Positions 1 through 8,108 of a stretch of 50,949 bases of DNA are shown here, piece after piece. The translations under genes were made by a program, and so were the position numbers. Location of the stretch: positions 1 through 50,949 of the forward strand of contig CALZHC010000005.1 in assembly GCA_945787505.1 (NCBI GenBank), given 5' to 3'. This stretch comes from an uncultured Alistipes sp. (GTDB lineage: Bacteria; Bacteroidota; Bacteroidia; Bacteroidales; UBA932). Each line of letters starts with the position of its first letter. Within the stretch, counting starts at the first letter, position 1. The notes under the pieces are model-generated. The model did no database searches, was not told where the DNA came from, and saw only the letters and a list, made by a program, of their open reading frames with translations.

Positions 1-377
1 TCATATCCCTCGAACCTATGGAGGCTCTCAGGTATGTTTATGCACTCTCTAAAGATGGTTGGGTAGTAACTTCTTCAGTTCCTTTTATCAATATTGATAA
101 TTATCCTGATGTAGAGAAGATTAACGAACACCTTGCAGCTTTGGACCATGTGGTGGTTCTCGACGTGGAAGCTATTGCCAAAGAGGCCGGAGCTCCTGCA
201 CAGGCTTCCAATATGGTGCTTTTGGGAGCTGCATCGCCTATGCTCGGTCTGGAGTTTGATGCTGTCAAGGATGCAGTAAGAAAGATATTCTCGCGCAAAG
301 GGGAAGCTGTAGTTAATACCAATATTGCAGCTTTGGAAGCAGGATATCGCTACAGCCAGGAAAAAATTAATAAATAA
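1..377 (+). CDS. iorB: Indolepyruvate:ferredoxin oxidoreductase beta subunit (5'-truncated)
   Basis: The frame is open from the window edge (reading starts at base 3) and runs to TAA at 375-377, so only the C-terminal ~124 residues are present. The ISLEPMEALRY stretch, VVLDVEAIAKEAG and the LGAASPMLGLEFDAVKDAVRKIF tail fit the beta subunit of the thiamine-pyrophosphate enzyme that oxidatively decarboxylates aryl pyruvates (from aromatic amino acids) to aryl-acetyl-CoA and reduces ferredoxin. The ATG at 18 is internal to this conserved stretch, not the true start. iorA is expected just upstream. A strong terminator follows at 400-443, so this is the last gene of its operon. Assignment is by motif memory; other 2-oxoacid oxidoreductase gamma-type subunits are the alternative. 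Confidence 0.8.
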   Translation, partial: ISLEPMEALRYVYALSKDGWVVTSSVPFINIDNYPDVEKINEHLAALDHVVVLDVEAIAKEAGAPAQASNMVLLGAASPMLGLEFDAVKDAVRKIFSRKGEAVVNTNIAALEAGYRYSQEKINK

Positions 378-399
378 TAGCTAATTTGTGTATGATAAT

Positions 400-443
400 G
401 AGAGGGTTGGCAATATTTGTACAATATTGTCAGCCTTCTCTTT
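400..443 (+). terminator. Rho-independent terminator of the ior operon
   Basis: An 18-bp stem (400-417 with 423-440, three G-U pairs, loop TGTAC) is followed by TTT. It lies 23 bases after the iorB stop and before the panC promoter. Confidence 0.8.
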
Positions 444-476
444 AGTAATTGCAGGGCAATAACTTTAACGACAGGA

Positions 477-506
477 TTGTTATTTTTCAAAAAATATGTA
501 AGTTTG
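477..506 (+). promoter_or_regulatory. Bacteroidetes-type promoter of panC
   Basis: TTG at 477-479, a 19-base spacer and TAAGTTTG at 499-506 match the Bacteroidetes -33/-7 consensus. Transcription would start near 511, which rules out start codons upstream of 527. Confidence 0.7.
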
Positions 507-529
507 CCCCGTTTTTCATACTTTATATG

Positions 530-1372
530 ATGATTGTAGCAAAGAGTCTTTCCGAATTTGATTCGGCACGTAGAGCATTGGAGGGAGCGACTGTAGGATT
601 CGTCCCTACAATGGGCGCACTCCATCAGGGACATGCATCTCTTATTGTAAAAGCTGTCAGAGAGTGCGATGCAGTGGTGATTTCTGATTTTGTAAATCCC
701 ACACAATTCAATAATAAAAATGATTTCAACACATATCCGAGAACCCTTGATGATGACTGCGCATTGGTGGAACCTTTGGGAGTGAAGATCCTTTTCGCGC
801 CCCGTGTTGTTGATATTTACCCTGAAGGCTCAGGTCTGGACAGTAAGGTATTCGATTTGGGTGGTCTTGACATGTATGGTGAAGGCCCTCGACGTCCGGG
901 TCATTTCAATGGAATGGCTCAGGTAGTAACAAGGCTTTTCGATATTGTAAGGCCTGACAGAGCCTATTTTGGAGAAAAGGATTATCAGCAGCTTGCCATC
1001 ATTGAGTATTTTACCAAAAATCTCGGATACCCGATTGAAATAGTACGCTGTCCCATAGCAAGGGCTGAAAACGGACTTGCGCTCAGCTCCCGAAACAAGC
1101 TCCTTTCAAAAGAAGCTTTTGAAGCTGCTCCCCACATTTACAACACTATCTCTAAAGTTCACGGGATGAAAGGTGTCATCTCCGTAAGTGATGCGATTGA
1201 GAAGATTGTCTCAATGATTGACTCCAATCCCCTCTTTAAGACCGAGTATGTAGAGATAGTCGATGCCGCCACTTTGAGGCCTGTTACAATGTGGGATGAA
1301 GCTCCCGCTCTCAGACTCAGCTGTGCAGTTTACGCGGGACCGGTAAGACTTATTGACAATATTGCAGTTTAA
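530..1372 (+). CDS. panC: Pantothenate synthetase
   Basis: ATP-dependent ligase joining pantoate and beta-alanine to give pantothenate, the precursor of CoA; cytoplasmic. The protein shows VGFVPTMGALHQGH (nucleotide-binding HIGH-like motif), SDFVNPTQFN, YFGEKDYQQL and ALSSRNKLLS, all hallmarks of PanC. Starting at the ATG at 530 gives 280 residues, the usual family length. An ATG at 527 is equally possible; the open frame back to 449 is excluded because the promoter at 477-506 lies inside it. panD follows 18 bases downstream, so the beta-alanine-producing and beta-alanine-consuming enzymes are co-transcribed. Confidence 0.95.
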   Translation: MIVAKSLSEFDSARRALEGATVGFVPTMGALHQGHASLIVKAVRECDAVVISDFVNPTQFNNKNDFNTYPRTLDDDCALVEPLGVKILFAPRVVDIYPEGSGLDSKVFDLGGLDMYGEGPRRPGHFNGMAQVVTRLFDIVRPDRAYFGEKDYQQLAIIEYFTKNLGYPIEIVRCPIARAENGLALSSRNKLLSKEAFEAAPHIYNTISKVHGMKGVISVSDAIEKIVSMIDSNPLFKTEYVEIVDAATLRPVTMWDEAPALRLSCAVYAGPVRLIDNIAV

Positions 1373-1390
1373 TAACTATATATTCAAGGT

Positions 1391-1741
1391 ATGTTTATAG
1401 AAGTTTTAAAATCCAAGATTCACAGAGTAACCGTTACCAAGGCGAATCTTGACTACATAGGCAGTATCACCATCGATTCAGCTCTTATGGAGGCGGCTGG
1501 ATTATATGAAGGGGAGAAGGTATCTGTAGTCAATGTTACAAATGGAAACAGGGTTGAGACCTATGCTATTGCCGGTCAGGCAGGTAAAGGACAGATTGAA
1601 CTCAATGGCGCTGCGGCCCATCTCTTCTCTGAAGGGGATATTGTGATAATCATGTCGTATGCAATTATGGAACCTGCGGAGGTGGCTGCTCACAAGCCCT
1701 CTGTAGTTTTTCCTGATACAGCAACCAACAAACTTCTCTGA
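1391..1741 (+). CDS. panD: Aspartate 1-decarboxylase precursor
   Basis: Pyruvoyl enzyme converting L-aspartate to beta-alanine for pantothenate synthesis. At 116 residues it has family length. The N-terminus ([17 protein letters not shown]) aligns with the classical proenzyme, placing the self-cleavage site between Gly24 and Ser25; Ser25 would become the pyruvoyl group. [10 protein letters not shown] and the GAAAHL segment are also family features. It sits between panC and a membrane protein gene (6-base gap), in one operon. Confidence 0.95.
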   Translation: MFIEVLKSKIHRVTVTKANLDYIGSITIDSALMEAAGLYEGEKVSVVNVTNGNRVETYAIAGQAGKGQIELNGAAAHLFSEGDIVIIMSYAIMEPAEVAAHKPSVVFPDTATNKLL

Positions 1742-1746
1742 ATCTG

Positions 1747-2754
1747 ATGAAGTTCAAGAAGATATTACAATGGGCAATACTGCTTGTGATAGCGGCAGTA
1801 TTGCTCTTTTTCGCATTTAAGGGGGTCAAGTGGGAAGACTTTGTTGGCGGAATAAAGAGTTGCAACTTCTTCTGGATAGTTGTCTCCATGGTGGTCTCTG
1901 TTGCTGTTTTTTGGCTCAGGGGTTTGCGTTGGCGTCTGTCAATGCTTCCTCTGGATGAGAGCATTACTCCGATGGAGTCGTACAATGGGGTGATGTTTGG
2001 CTATCTCTTAAATTTTGTCTTTCCCAGGGCAGGAGAGCTGGCCCGTTGTGGAGTGATTGCCGCTACAGGAAAGGCCTCTTTCCAGTCGGTGCTTGGCAGT
2101 GTGGTGCTTGAGAGGAGCTGGGATATGCTTTGCTATATTCTGATTTTGCTCGCAGTTCTTGTGGGCGGTGAGAGCGCTTTGAGGAACTTTATACAGAATG
2201 ATATATTTGCTCCTGCCTCAGCAGCTCTTTCTTTCAATGTTTTATGGATAGTAGCAGCGGCACTGGTACTGGGTGTTGCTGCCTTGGTTCTTATATTGAA
2301 GTACAGAAACTATCTGCGCAGGTTCAAGGTGGCAGGCAAAATACTGGATATCATAGAGGGTGCTCTCAAGGGTTTTGTCATGGGGTTCAAGATGAAGCAC
2401 AAATGGAGCTTTTTCCTTTATACCCTCCTTATCTGGCTGGGTTACTGGATGATGAGTTACTCTACAATTCTGGCTTTTCCTCAGGTTGGCGATCTTGGTG
2501 CATCTGATGCCCTCTTCTTGATGGTAGTGGGTTCTTTGGGCTGGATAGTACCTGTTCAGGGTGGAATCGGAGCATACCATTTTATCCTTTCGCTAGCACT
2601 TTCGACTATTTATGGTATTCCTCAGACTTCAGGAGTGATTTTTGCTACTATTTCACATGAGTCGCAGGCATTGACAATGCTGCTCTTCGGGGCGATTTCG
2701 TTAGTGGCTGTAAGTCTCTCACCTTCATACAAGAAAATCAAAATGAAAATATAA
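1747..2754 (+). CDS. Lysylphosphatidylglycerol synthase TM region / UPF0104 family membrane protein
   Basis: A 335-residue polytopic inner-membrane protein with about eight hydrophobic segments. The motifs LRGLRWRLSMLPL, NFVFPRAGELARCGVIA, VLERSWDMLCYILILL and GGIGAYHFILSLAL are typical of the flippase-like domain found in MprF and in stand-alone UPF0104 proteins. No soluble aminoacyl-transferase domain is attached, so lipid aminoacylation is not expected; transport of a lipid or glycan lipid is only an inference. It follows panD by 6 bases and precedes a small envelope protein by 6 bases, which looks like co-transcription without an obvious functional link to pantothenate. Confidence 0.8.
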   Translation: MKFKKILQWAILLVIAAVLLFFAFKGVKWEDFVGGIKSCNFFWIVVSMVVSVAVFWLRGLRWRLSMLPLDESITPMESYNGVMFGYLLNFVFPRAGELARCGVIAATGKASFQSVLGSVVLERSWDMLCYILILLAVLVGGESALRNFIQNDIFAPASAALSFNVLWIVAAALVLGVAALVLILKYRNYLRRFKVAGKILDIIEGALKGFVMGFKMKHKWSFFLYTLLIWLGYWMMSYSTILAFPQVGDLGASDALFLMVVGSLGWIVPVQGGIGAYHFILSLALSTIYGIPQTSGVIFATISHESQALTMLLFGAISLVAVSLSPSYKKIKMKI

Positions 2755-2759
2755 ATATT

Positions 2760-3416
2760 ATGAGAAAGATGATACGATACTTTGCAGCTTTGGTGCTGGT
2801 CGCGATTCTTGCACTTCCTGAGGCTAATGCCAAAAGGGTCATTGATTCAGAGTACTATCCGTGCCATGAGATGTATATCCAATATGGTACCCCATCTGTG
2901 CTTGAGCTGGCAACGACTCTTACCAAGGGATTCAAATCCGTAAATGCTGGAGTGACAGGTAACTTTGGCAACTATAAATTCTCAGGAATTCCTGCTATAG
3001 GATATAACTACTCATTCAGTGAGAAGGTCTCAGGAGGTATCTATGCAGGATTCGGATATACCAGTGCTGATCTTTTTCTTCTTTCCGACAAGAGCGGTCC
3101 TTTCAAGAATCCTGTCAAGGTGTGCAGGGTGAAGGTCATGAGCTATACAGCACAGCTTATGGGACAATTCGTATATTGGACATATGGAGCATTGGAGTGT
3201 TCAGGAGCTATCTATTTGGGTGTAAGCTATATGGACGAAGAACTCTCAGATGTAAATAGTTCACTCTCTGAAAGCCCTAAGATAAATGACCGTGCTGAAG
3301 TCTCCTACCACTTGACCGCTATCAAAGTGAGGTACGGTGAAACTATAGGTGTATTTGCGGAACTGGGTTTCGGATTCAGAGGTCTTGTCAACGTTGGTCT
3401 TTCAATAAAGATATAG
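2760..3416 (+). CDS. Secreted/outer-membrane protein of unknown function
   Basis: 218 residues with a Sec-type signal peptide (MRKMIRYFAALVLVAILALPEANA, cleavage after about residue 24). The mature part alternates polar and aromatic residues with glycine-rich turns (NAGVTGNFGNY, GGIYAGFGYTS, FAELGFGFRG) and ends in a strand-like VNVGLSIKI, suggesting a small beta-barrel or lipocalin-like envelope protein. I do not recognise a named family. It is the last gene of the panCD operon and overlaps the 3' end of the convergent kinase gene by 29 bases; no terminator is visible. Confidence 0.65.
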   Translation: MRKMIRYFAALVLVAILALPEANAKRVIDSEYYPCHEMYIQYGTPSVLELATTLTKGFKSVNAGVTGNFGNYKFSGIPAIGYNYSFSEKVSGGIYAGFGYTSADLFLLSDKSGPFKNPVKVCRVKVMSYTAQLMGQFVYWTYGALECSGAIYLGVSYMDEELSDVNSSLSESPKINDRAEVSYHLTAIKVRYGETIGVFAELGFGFRGLVNVGLSIKI

Positions 3417-4008
3417 TCTGGTCGATTTGTCTGACAACATCTTCGAAATCTGTCGGATTATCTTCGAATTTACAGATGTCGGCATCGATTACGAGGATTC
3501 TTCCTCCGTAATTTTCTATCCACTCTTCATAGAGTTCGTGAAGTCCCTGCAGATAGTCGATGCGCATGCTGTTTTCATATTCACGTCCCCGCTTTTGTAT
3601 TTGTGCTACAAGGGTGGGGACTGTCGTTTTCAGGTAGATGGTAAGATCAGGGTATTTGATGAGATTTTGCATCTGATCGAAAAGGTCAGAATATGTCTCG
3701 AAGTCGCGGGTATTCATATTGCCCTGACGGAAAAGGTTGGGAGCGAAGATTTTAGCATCTTCGTAGATGGTCCTATCCTGAATGATATCCTTTCCTGAGC
3801 TTTGAAAACTGAGGATATCTTTGAGTCTTTCTTTCAGAAAATAGACTTGAAGATTGAATGACCATCTGTTCATATCATTGTAGAAATCGGAGAGATATGG
3901 ATTGAAGTCTACCGATTCATAATGAGGTTCCCATCCGTAGTGTCTGGCAAGGAGGCGGGTAAGGGTGGTCTTGCCGCTTCCTATGTTTCCTGCTATGGCT
4001 ATGTGCAT
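3388..4008 (-). CDS. Deoxynucleoside kinase
   Basis: Salvage enzyme phosphorylating deoxynucleosides with ATP. The 206-residue protein begins with the P-loop GNIGSGKTTL, has the DRTIYEDAKIFA motif of the dNK/deoxyguanosine kinase family, and a lid-like QKRGREYENSMRIDYL. Length matches bacterial dNKs. The substrate (deoxyadenosine, deoxyguanosine or deoxycytidine) cannot be told from motifs. A TATCTTCG element at 4035-4042 (minus strand) is a plausible -7 site. The gene's 3' end overlaps the convergent envelope-protein gene. Confidence 0.88.
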   Translation of the reverse strand: MHIAIAGNIGSGKTTLTRLLARHYGWEPHYESVDFNPYLSDFYNDMNRWSFNLQVYFLKERLKDILSFQSSGKDIIQDRTIYEDAKIFAPNLFRQGNMNTRDFETYSDLFDQMQNLIKYPDLTIYLKTTVPTLVAQIQKRGREYENSMRIDYLQGLHELYEEWIENYGGRILVIDADICKFEDNPTDFEDVVRQIDQTISLLKDQR

Positions 4009-4117
4009 CTGTTGTTCTTTTAGCTAATTTCCCGCGAAGATAGATATTTTATCCTTTTCTGATAGGATTAATTTTACAGTTTGGGACAAATAGAATGCAC
4101 CACGTCACATACAGGGC

Positions 4118-4125
4118 TATCTTTG
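4118..4125 (+). promoter_or_regulatory. -7 element before comM
   Basis: TATCTTTG fits TAnnTTTG and lies 5 bases before the ATG, which would imply a very short or absent 5' leader. I see no convincing -33 element. Confidence 0.35.
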
Positions 4126-4129
4126 CTGT

Positions 4130-5653
4130 ATGAATTATGATACTACGATTTGCAGGGTTTATAGTGCAGCCTGTGTAGGGCTGGAGGTGGTGAAGATTAC
4201 TGTGGAGGTGTCGGTGGCGCCCGGTATCGGTATACATATGGTAGGACTGCCGGATGTGGCAGTAAAAGAGTCTTTGCTCAGGGTAAGTACCGCTCTTCTC
4301 AAATGCGGTTACAGGATTCCGGGAAGGAAAATTGTAATAAATCTCGCCCCGGCCGGGTTGAGAAAGGAGGGGGCCAGGTTTGATGCTGCGATTGCAGCTG
4401 CTATTCTTATGGCGTCAGGTCAGGTCGCATTCCCGGATTCTGACAGATTCCTGATTTTAGGAGAGCTGGCGCTGGACGGCTCCTTCAGGGATATAACCGC
4501 TGCTCTGCCTATTGCTGTAAAGGCGGCAGGTGATGGGTTTACTCATCTTATCTGCCCTCCTGCCAGTGTGGCAGAGGCCTCATGTGTGGAAGGGATCAAG
4601 GTGATAGGGGTGTCGACTCTGGAGCAGATGGTAAATGTCATGAAGGGAGAACCGATTCAGAGATCTTCTATTCCGCATCCGAGGAATAAAAAAGAGGAAA
4701 AGTACACAACGGATTTTTCTCAGATTAGAGGACAGGCCTTTGCCAAGCGCGGAATGGAGATAGCAGCAGCTGGTGGACATAATATTCTTCTGGTAGGCCC
4801 TCCCGGCTCAGGAAAGAGTATGCTGGCCGGAGCTCTTCCTTCGATTCTTCCTCCAATGAGCCGTGAAGAGGCGCTTGAAACCAGTAAGATTTACTCTGTA
4901 GCGGGATTGAGTGACCCTTCTGAAGGTCTGATGACAAGACGTCCCTTCAGGGCACCACACCAAAGTCTGTCAACTGCTGCGATGGTGGGTGGCGGCGTAT
5001 CAGCGATGCCGGGGGAGATCTCCTTGGCACACAATGGCGTTCTATATCTGGATGAACTTCCACAGTTCCAGACATCGTTACTTGACCTTCTGCGCCAGCC
5101 TATGGAGGAGTGCAGGGTCAGCATAGCCAGAGTAAAGTACAGGGTGGTATATCCGGCCTCCTTTATGTTGGTGGCATCTATGAATCCTTGTCCTTGCGGA
5201 TATGCAGGAAGTGATGATTTAAGGTGTAGTTGCACACCGGGAATGATTGCCAGGTACCAGTCGAGGATCTCAGGCCCCTTTATGGACAGAATGGACTTGA
5301 GCATTATGGTGAAAAGGGTTGAAAGCAGCCTGCTGGTGGATGGGGAACATAGCGAACCGAGCGAGGCTGTCAGGCAGCGAGTGACCAGGGCAAGGGAGGT
5401 ACAGGCAAGAAGATTTCGAGGCAGTGGAATCTATACCAATTCGAGAATGGACTCCTCAATGTGCGAAGAGATCTGTGTTCCGGATTCGCAAGGGAAGGAT
5501 TTTCTTAAAAGACTTATAGACCGATATTCTCTTTCGGCCAGAGGCTACCAGCGTATTTTGAGAGTCTCCAGAACGATCGCAGATCTGGAGGGGGCGGAGC
5601 AGATAGGCAGTGCTCATATTGCCGAAGCAGCCCAGTTCAGATTCAGATTCTGA
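4130..5653 (+). CDS. comM: YifB/ComM family Mg-chelatase-like AAA+ ATPase
   Basis: 507-residue AAA+ helicase related to ComM, which in naturally competent bacteria promotes branch migration during integration of incoming DNA. Order: N-terminal ChlI-like domain (GIHMVGLPDVAVKES, INLAPAGLRKEGARFD), Walker A GPPGSGKSML near residue 225, sensor/Walker B (NGVLYLDELPQF), the MNPCPCGY Cys cluster, and the C-terminal YSLSARGYQRILRVSRTIADL domain. Length is standard. A competence-related comEC lies at 31 kb, so DNA uptake or recombination is a reasonable role, but ComM homologues also occur in non-competent species. Confidence 0.93.
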   Translation: MNYDTTICRVYSAACVGLEVVKITVEVSVAPGIGIHMVGLPDVAVKESLLRVSTALLKCGYRIPGRKIVINLAPAGLRKEGARFDAAIAAAILMASGQVAFPDSDRFLILGELALDGSFRDITAALPIAVKAAGDGFTHLICPPASVAEASCVEGIKVIGVSTLEQMVNVMKGEPIQRSSIPHPRNKKEEKYTTDFSQIRGQAFAKRGMEIAAAGGHNILLVGPPGSGKSMLAGALPSILPPMSREEALETSKIYSVAGLSDPSEGLMTRRPFRAPHQSLSTAAMVGGGVSAMPGEISLAHNGVLYLDELPQFQTSLLDLLRQPMEECRVSIARVKYRVVYPASFMLVASMNPCPCGYAGSDDLRCSCTPGMIARYQSRISGPFMDRMDLSIMVKRVESSLLVDGEHSEPSEAVRQRVTRAREVQARRFRGSGIYTNSRMDSSMCEEICVPDSQGKDFLKRLIDRYSLSARGYQRILRVSRTIADLEGAEQIGSAHIAEAAQFRFRF

Positions 5654-5663
5654 AAAAATGTCT

Positions 5664-5671
5664 TATCTTTG
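5664..5671 (+). promoter_or_regulatory. -7 element before hypothetical gene
   Basis: TATCTTTG (TAnnTTTG) ends 26 bases before the ATG at 5698. No clear -33 element is visible. Confidence 0.4.
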
Positions 5672-5697
5672 AATCTTATATTTTTTGAGAATTCAAG

Positions 5698-6240
5698 ATG
5701 AGCGATTACGAAAACAGATTACAGCGTGAATTTCACAATTATCTTGTTCAGAAAGGTGTTGTGGATGAACGCTTACAGAGTACAGTTGATATTGAAGAGA
5801 GGTGGCAAACTGTTGCAGCTTCATATATTCCTGACGGTATAAAGGAGTTCCAAAATTATCCGGAGGCTTCGTTGGGGTGGATGATGTACACGGGGATGGC
5901 ACTTGCACATTTGTGGGATGAAGATTGGAAGCTTTACAGCTCGATAGCTGAGCCCTATCTATATCTCAAGTCAAAAAGGGGATACGACAGGATGGATGAG
6001 TATATAAGGGAGGAGGTTCTTCACCTGCAGGCTGACGATTATGTTAATGTCGAAGAGCTTGTAGGGGATTGTGCCTCTTTTGTCTACTCTTTCTTGAGGC
6101 ATCAAGGAATAGAACCCGGAACTGTCGAGGCATTCAACGCTTATGTCGATTCGCTTCATCAGATGTACATAATGGGCGCTGCCATCGAGTTCAAGAGATT
6201 GGGTTATTCTATGCAGAAAGTGGATTCTATATATTCTTAG
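5698..6240 (+). CDS. Conserved hypothetical cytoplasmic protein
   Basis: 180 residues, no signal peptide or membrane segment, rich in aromatic residues and acidic helices (LGWMMYTGMALAHLWDEDWKLYSS, VEELVGDCASFVYSFLRHQGIEP). I recognise the overall look from Bacteroidetes genomes but no named domain. It is a free-standing gene between comM and tsaE with its own -7 element at 5664. No function is proposed. Confidence 0.7.
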   Translation: MSDYENRLQREFHNYLVQKGVVDERLQSTVDIEERWQTVAASYIPDGIKEFQNYPEASLGWMMYTGMALAHLWDEDWKLYSSIAEPYLYLKSKRGYDRMDEYIREEVLHLQADDYVNVEELVGDCASFVYSFLRHQGIEPGTVEAFNAYVDSLHQMYIMGAAIEFKRLGYSMQKVDSIYS

Positions 6241-6248
6241 AGAGGCTT

Positions 6249-6282
6249 TTTGTGGTTTTGTAGAAGTTTTTTCTTACTTTTG
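6249..6282 (+). promoter_or_regulatory. Putative promoter of the tsaE-mnmH-selD-nad operon
   Basis: TACTTTTG at 6275-6282 matches the -7 consensus; TTTG at 6249-6252 gives a 22-base spacer, slightly long. The tsaE ATG is at 6300. Confidence 0.5.
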
Positions 6283-6299
6283 GTCTTCATTTTATTGAT

Positions 6300-6713
6300 A
6301 TGAACAGGCTTGTAATAGATGATCTCTCGAGTATAGATCAAGTGGCAAAGATGTTCCTTGATGCCACTGAGGGTGTCAGACTCTTTGCTTTTAACGGACA
6401 GATGGGAGCGGGTAAGACTACTTTCATCTGTGCTCTCTGTCGTGTCCTTGGTGTCGATGATGAAGTTTCCAGCCCTACATTTACGATTGTAAATGAGTAT
6501 GTTGCCGGTGATGGAAGGGAAATATGCCACTTCGATTTCTACCGTATAGAATCTTTGACAGAGGCCATGGATATCGGTCTGGATGAGTATCTCTATTCCG
6601 ATAAAATCTGTTTTATGGAGTGGTCGGAGAATGTAGAGCAGCTCCTTCCTCCGGAAACACTTAAGGTGAATATCTCTATCACAGCTGATGGTGTGAGGGA
6701 ATTGACATTCTGA
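6300..6713 (+). CDS. tsaE: tRNA threonylcarbamoyladenosine biosynthesis ATPase TsaE
   Basis: ATPase that works with TsaB and TsaD to transfer threonylcarbamoyl to A37 of ANN-decoding tRNAs. The 137-residue protein has Walker A GQMGAGKTTFI, the switch SSPTFTIVNEY and HFDFYRI, all diagnostic. It is the first of a closely spaced run (tsaE-mnmH-yedF-selD-nadB-nadC/A; gaps of -4 to 21 bases). The partner tsaC is in the same window at 21674; tsaB and tsaD are not seen here. Confidence 0.93.
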   Translation: MNRLVIDDLSSIDQVAKMFLDATEGVRLFAFNGQMGAGKTTFICALCRVLGVDDEVSSPTFTIVNEYVAGDGREICHFDFYRIESLTEAMDIGLDEYLYSDKICFMEWSENVEQLLPPETLKVNISITADGVRELTF

Positions 6714-6721
6714 TTTCAGTT

Positions 6722-7756
6722 ATGGCGTCAAGGGTTACAGTAGAGGAGTTTATGACGTTGAGGGAGAGAGGGATTCCTGTCATTGATGTCCGTTCTCCCG
6801 GAGAATATGGGAAGGCTTCTGTCCCGGGCGCGGTCTCTATCCCGTTGTTTACCGATGAGGAACGGGCCATGGTAGGAACTATCTATACGAAGAAGGGTAG
6901 TGTGAAGGCTGTTCAGCAGGGTCTTGAATATGTAGGACCGAGGCTTGCTGCTTATACGCAAAGGGCTCTGGATCTGAGGTCGGATGAACTGCTGGTCTAT
7001 TGCTGGAGGGGCGGAAATAGGAGCGCCTCTATGGGGTGGCTTTTCGAGACTGTGGGCTTGAGATCTATCATTTTGGAGGGAGGTTACAAAGCATATAGAA
7101 ACTATCTGCTCGATGGGTTCAGAAGGAGTTTCAGACTGATTGTCATCGGGGGAAGAACGGGCTCGGGAAAGAGTGATGTTCTTAGGGCTCTTGCATCGGC
7201 TGGTGAACAAGTGATTGACCTTGAGGCTATTGCTTCTCATAAAGGGTCTGCTTTCGGTGCGATAGGAGAACCGGAACAGCCCTCAACAGAGTATTTTGAA
7301 AATATGTTGTTTGATGTTCTTTCACAGTTTGATGACACTAAACCCATCTGGATCGAGGATGAGAGCCTCAATATCGGGAAGGTGGTTATTCCGCGCGAAT
7401 TCTTTTCCAGAATGTCTCTCTCTCCGATGGTACTTGTCCATGCGTCTGATGACGAAAGACTTGATAGGATAATGAGGGATTATGCGTTTGCTGACCCAGA
7501 GGTTATTGTATCGTGTATCCGCAAGATTGAAAAGAGAATGGGTAGTGAAAGATGCAGTCAGGCGTGCAAAATGGCTTTGGAGGGAGATATGAGATCAGCT
7601 GCAGCTCTCTGCTTGAAGTATTACGATAAGCTGTATGACAATGGAATTTCCAAGGCAAAGGCGGATGAGAGGGTTGCAGGAAAATATTTCCATAAAACCA
7701 GCGAAAAAGTTGACATTGATTATTTGATAAGTTTGAAAAACAAGATAGTGCGATGA
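6722..7756 (+). CDS. mnmH: tRNA 2-selenouridine synthase
   Basis: Replaces sulfur by selenium at C2 of the wobble uridine (mnm5s2U34) of Lys, Glu and Gln tRNAs, using selenophosphate. The N-terminal rhodanese domain (residues ~1-125) carries the catalytic loop CWRGGNRS; the C-terminal half has a P-loop GGRTGSGKSDV and WIEDESLNIGKVVIP. 344 residues is normal. The selenophosphate supplier selD lies two genes downstream. The stop overlaps the next gene's start (ATGA), suggesting translational coupling. Confidence 0.93.
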   Translation: MASRVTVEEFMTLRERGIPVIDVRSPGEYGKASVPGAVSIPLFTDEERAMVGTIYTKKGSVKAVQQGLEYVGPRLAAYTQRALDLRSDELLVYCWRGGNRSASMGWLFETVGLRSIILEGGYKAYRNYLLDGFRRSFRLIVIGGRTGSGKSDVLRALASAGEQVIDLEAIASHKGSAFGAIGEPEQPSTEYFENMLFDVLSQFDDTKPIWIEDESLNIGKVVIPREFFSRMSLSPMVLVHASDDERLDRIMRDYAFADPEVIVSCIRKIEKRMGSERCSQACKMALEGDMRSAAALCLKYYDKLYDNGISKAKADERVAGKYFHKTSEKVDIDYLISLKNKIVR

Positions 7757-8097
7757 ATGCAAGTAAAATTACTGTTGTAATCAACAGATTCGGAATGGGA
7801 GATGCTCCGGAAGAACTCTCTTTGACTTTGGTCAAGAATTATCTTTCCCTTATGGCTCAAGAAGAGATGTTGCCATCTTATATTTGCCTGTATGCCAATG
7901 GCGTAAAGCTGGTTCTGGAGGGATCGCCCGTTATCGAAGAGCTTAAGGCTCTGGAAGAAAAAGGTACCAAAATCCTGATTTGCAAGACATGTCTCAATTA
8001 TTTCAATGCTTTGGACAAGACTCTTGTCGGCACTGTTGCCACGATGGTGGATATTGTCGGTGCACAGACCAACTGTGACAAGGTTATTAATATATGA
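7753..8097 (+). CDS. yedF: YedF-like selenium-metabolism protein, DsrE domain only
   Basis: 114 residues matching the C-terminal DsrE-like part of the 'sulfurtransferase-like selenium metabolism protein YedF' family, including the Cys pair in ILICKTCLNYF. Classical members of about 200 residues have an additional N-terminal TusA/SirA-like domain that is absent here. It overlaps mnmH by 4 bases and precedes selD by 11 bases, so a role in delivering selenium or handling a persulfide/perselenide is inferred from context; the activity is not established. Confidence 0.75.
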   Translation: MNASKITVVINRFGMGDAPEELSLTLVKNYLSLMAQEEMLPSYICLYANGVKLVLEGSPVIEELKALEEKGTKILICKTCLNYFNALDKTLVGTVATMVDIVGAQTNCDKVINI

Positions 8098-8108
8098 TAT
8101 AAAACCTT

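Noticed and set aside
449..529. Upstream extension of panC to 449
   Set aside because: It contains the promoter TTG-N19-TAAGTTTG and would lengthen PanC beyond family size.
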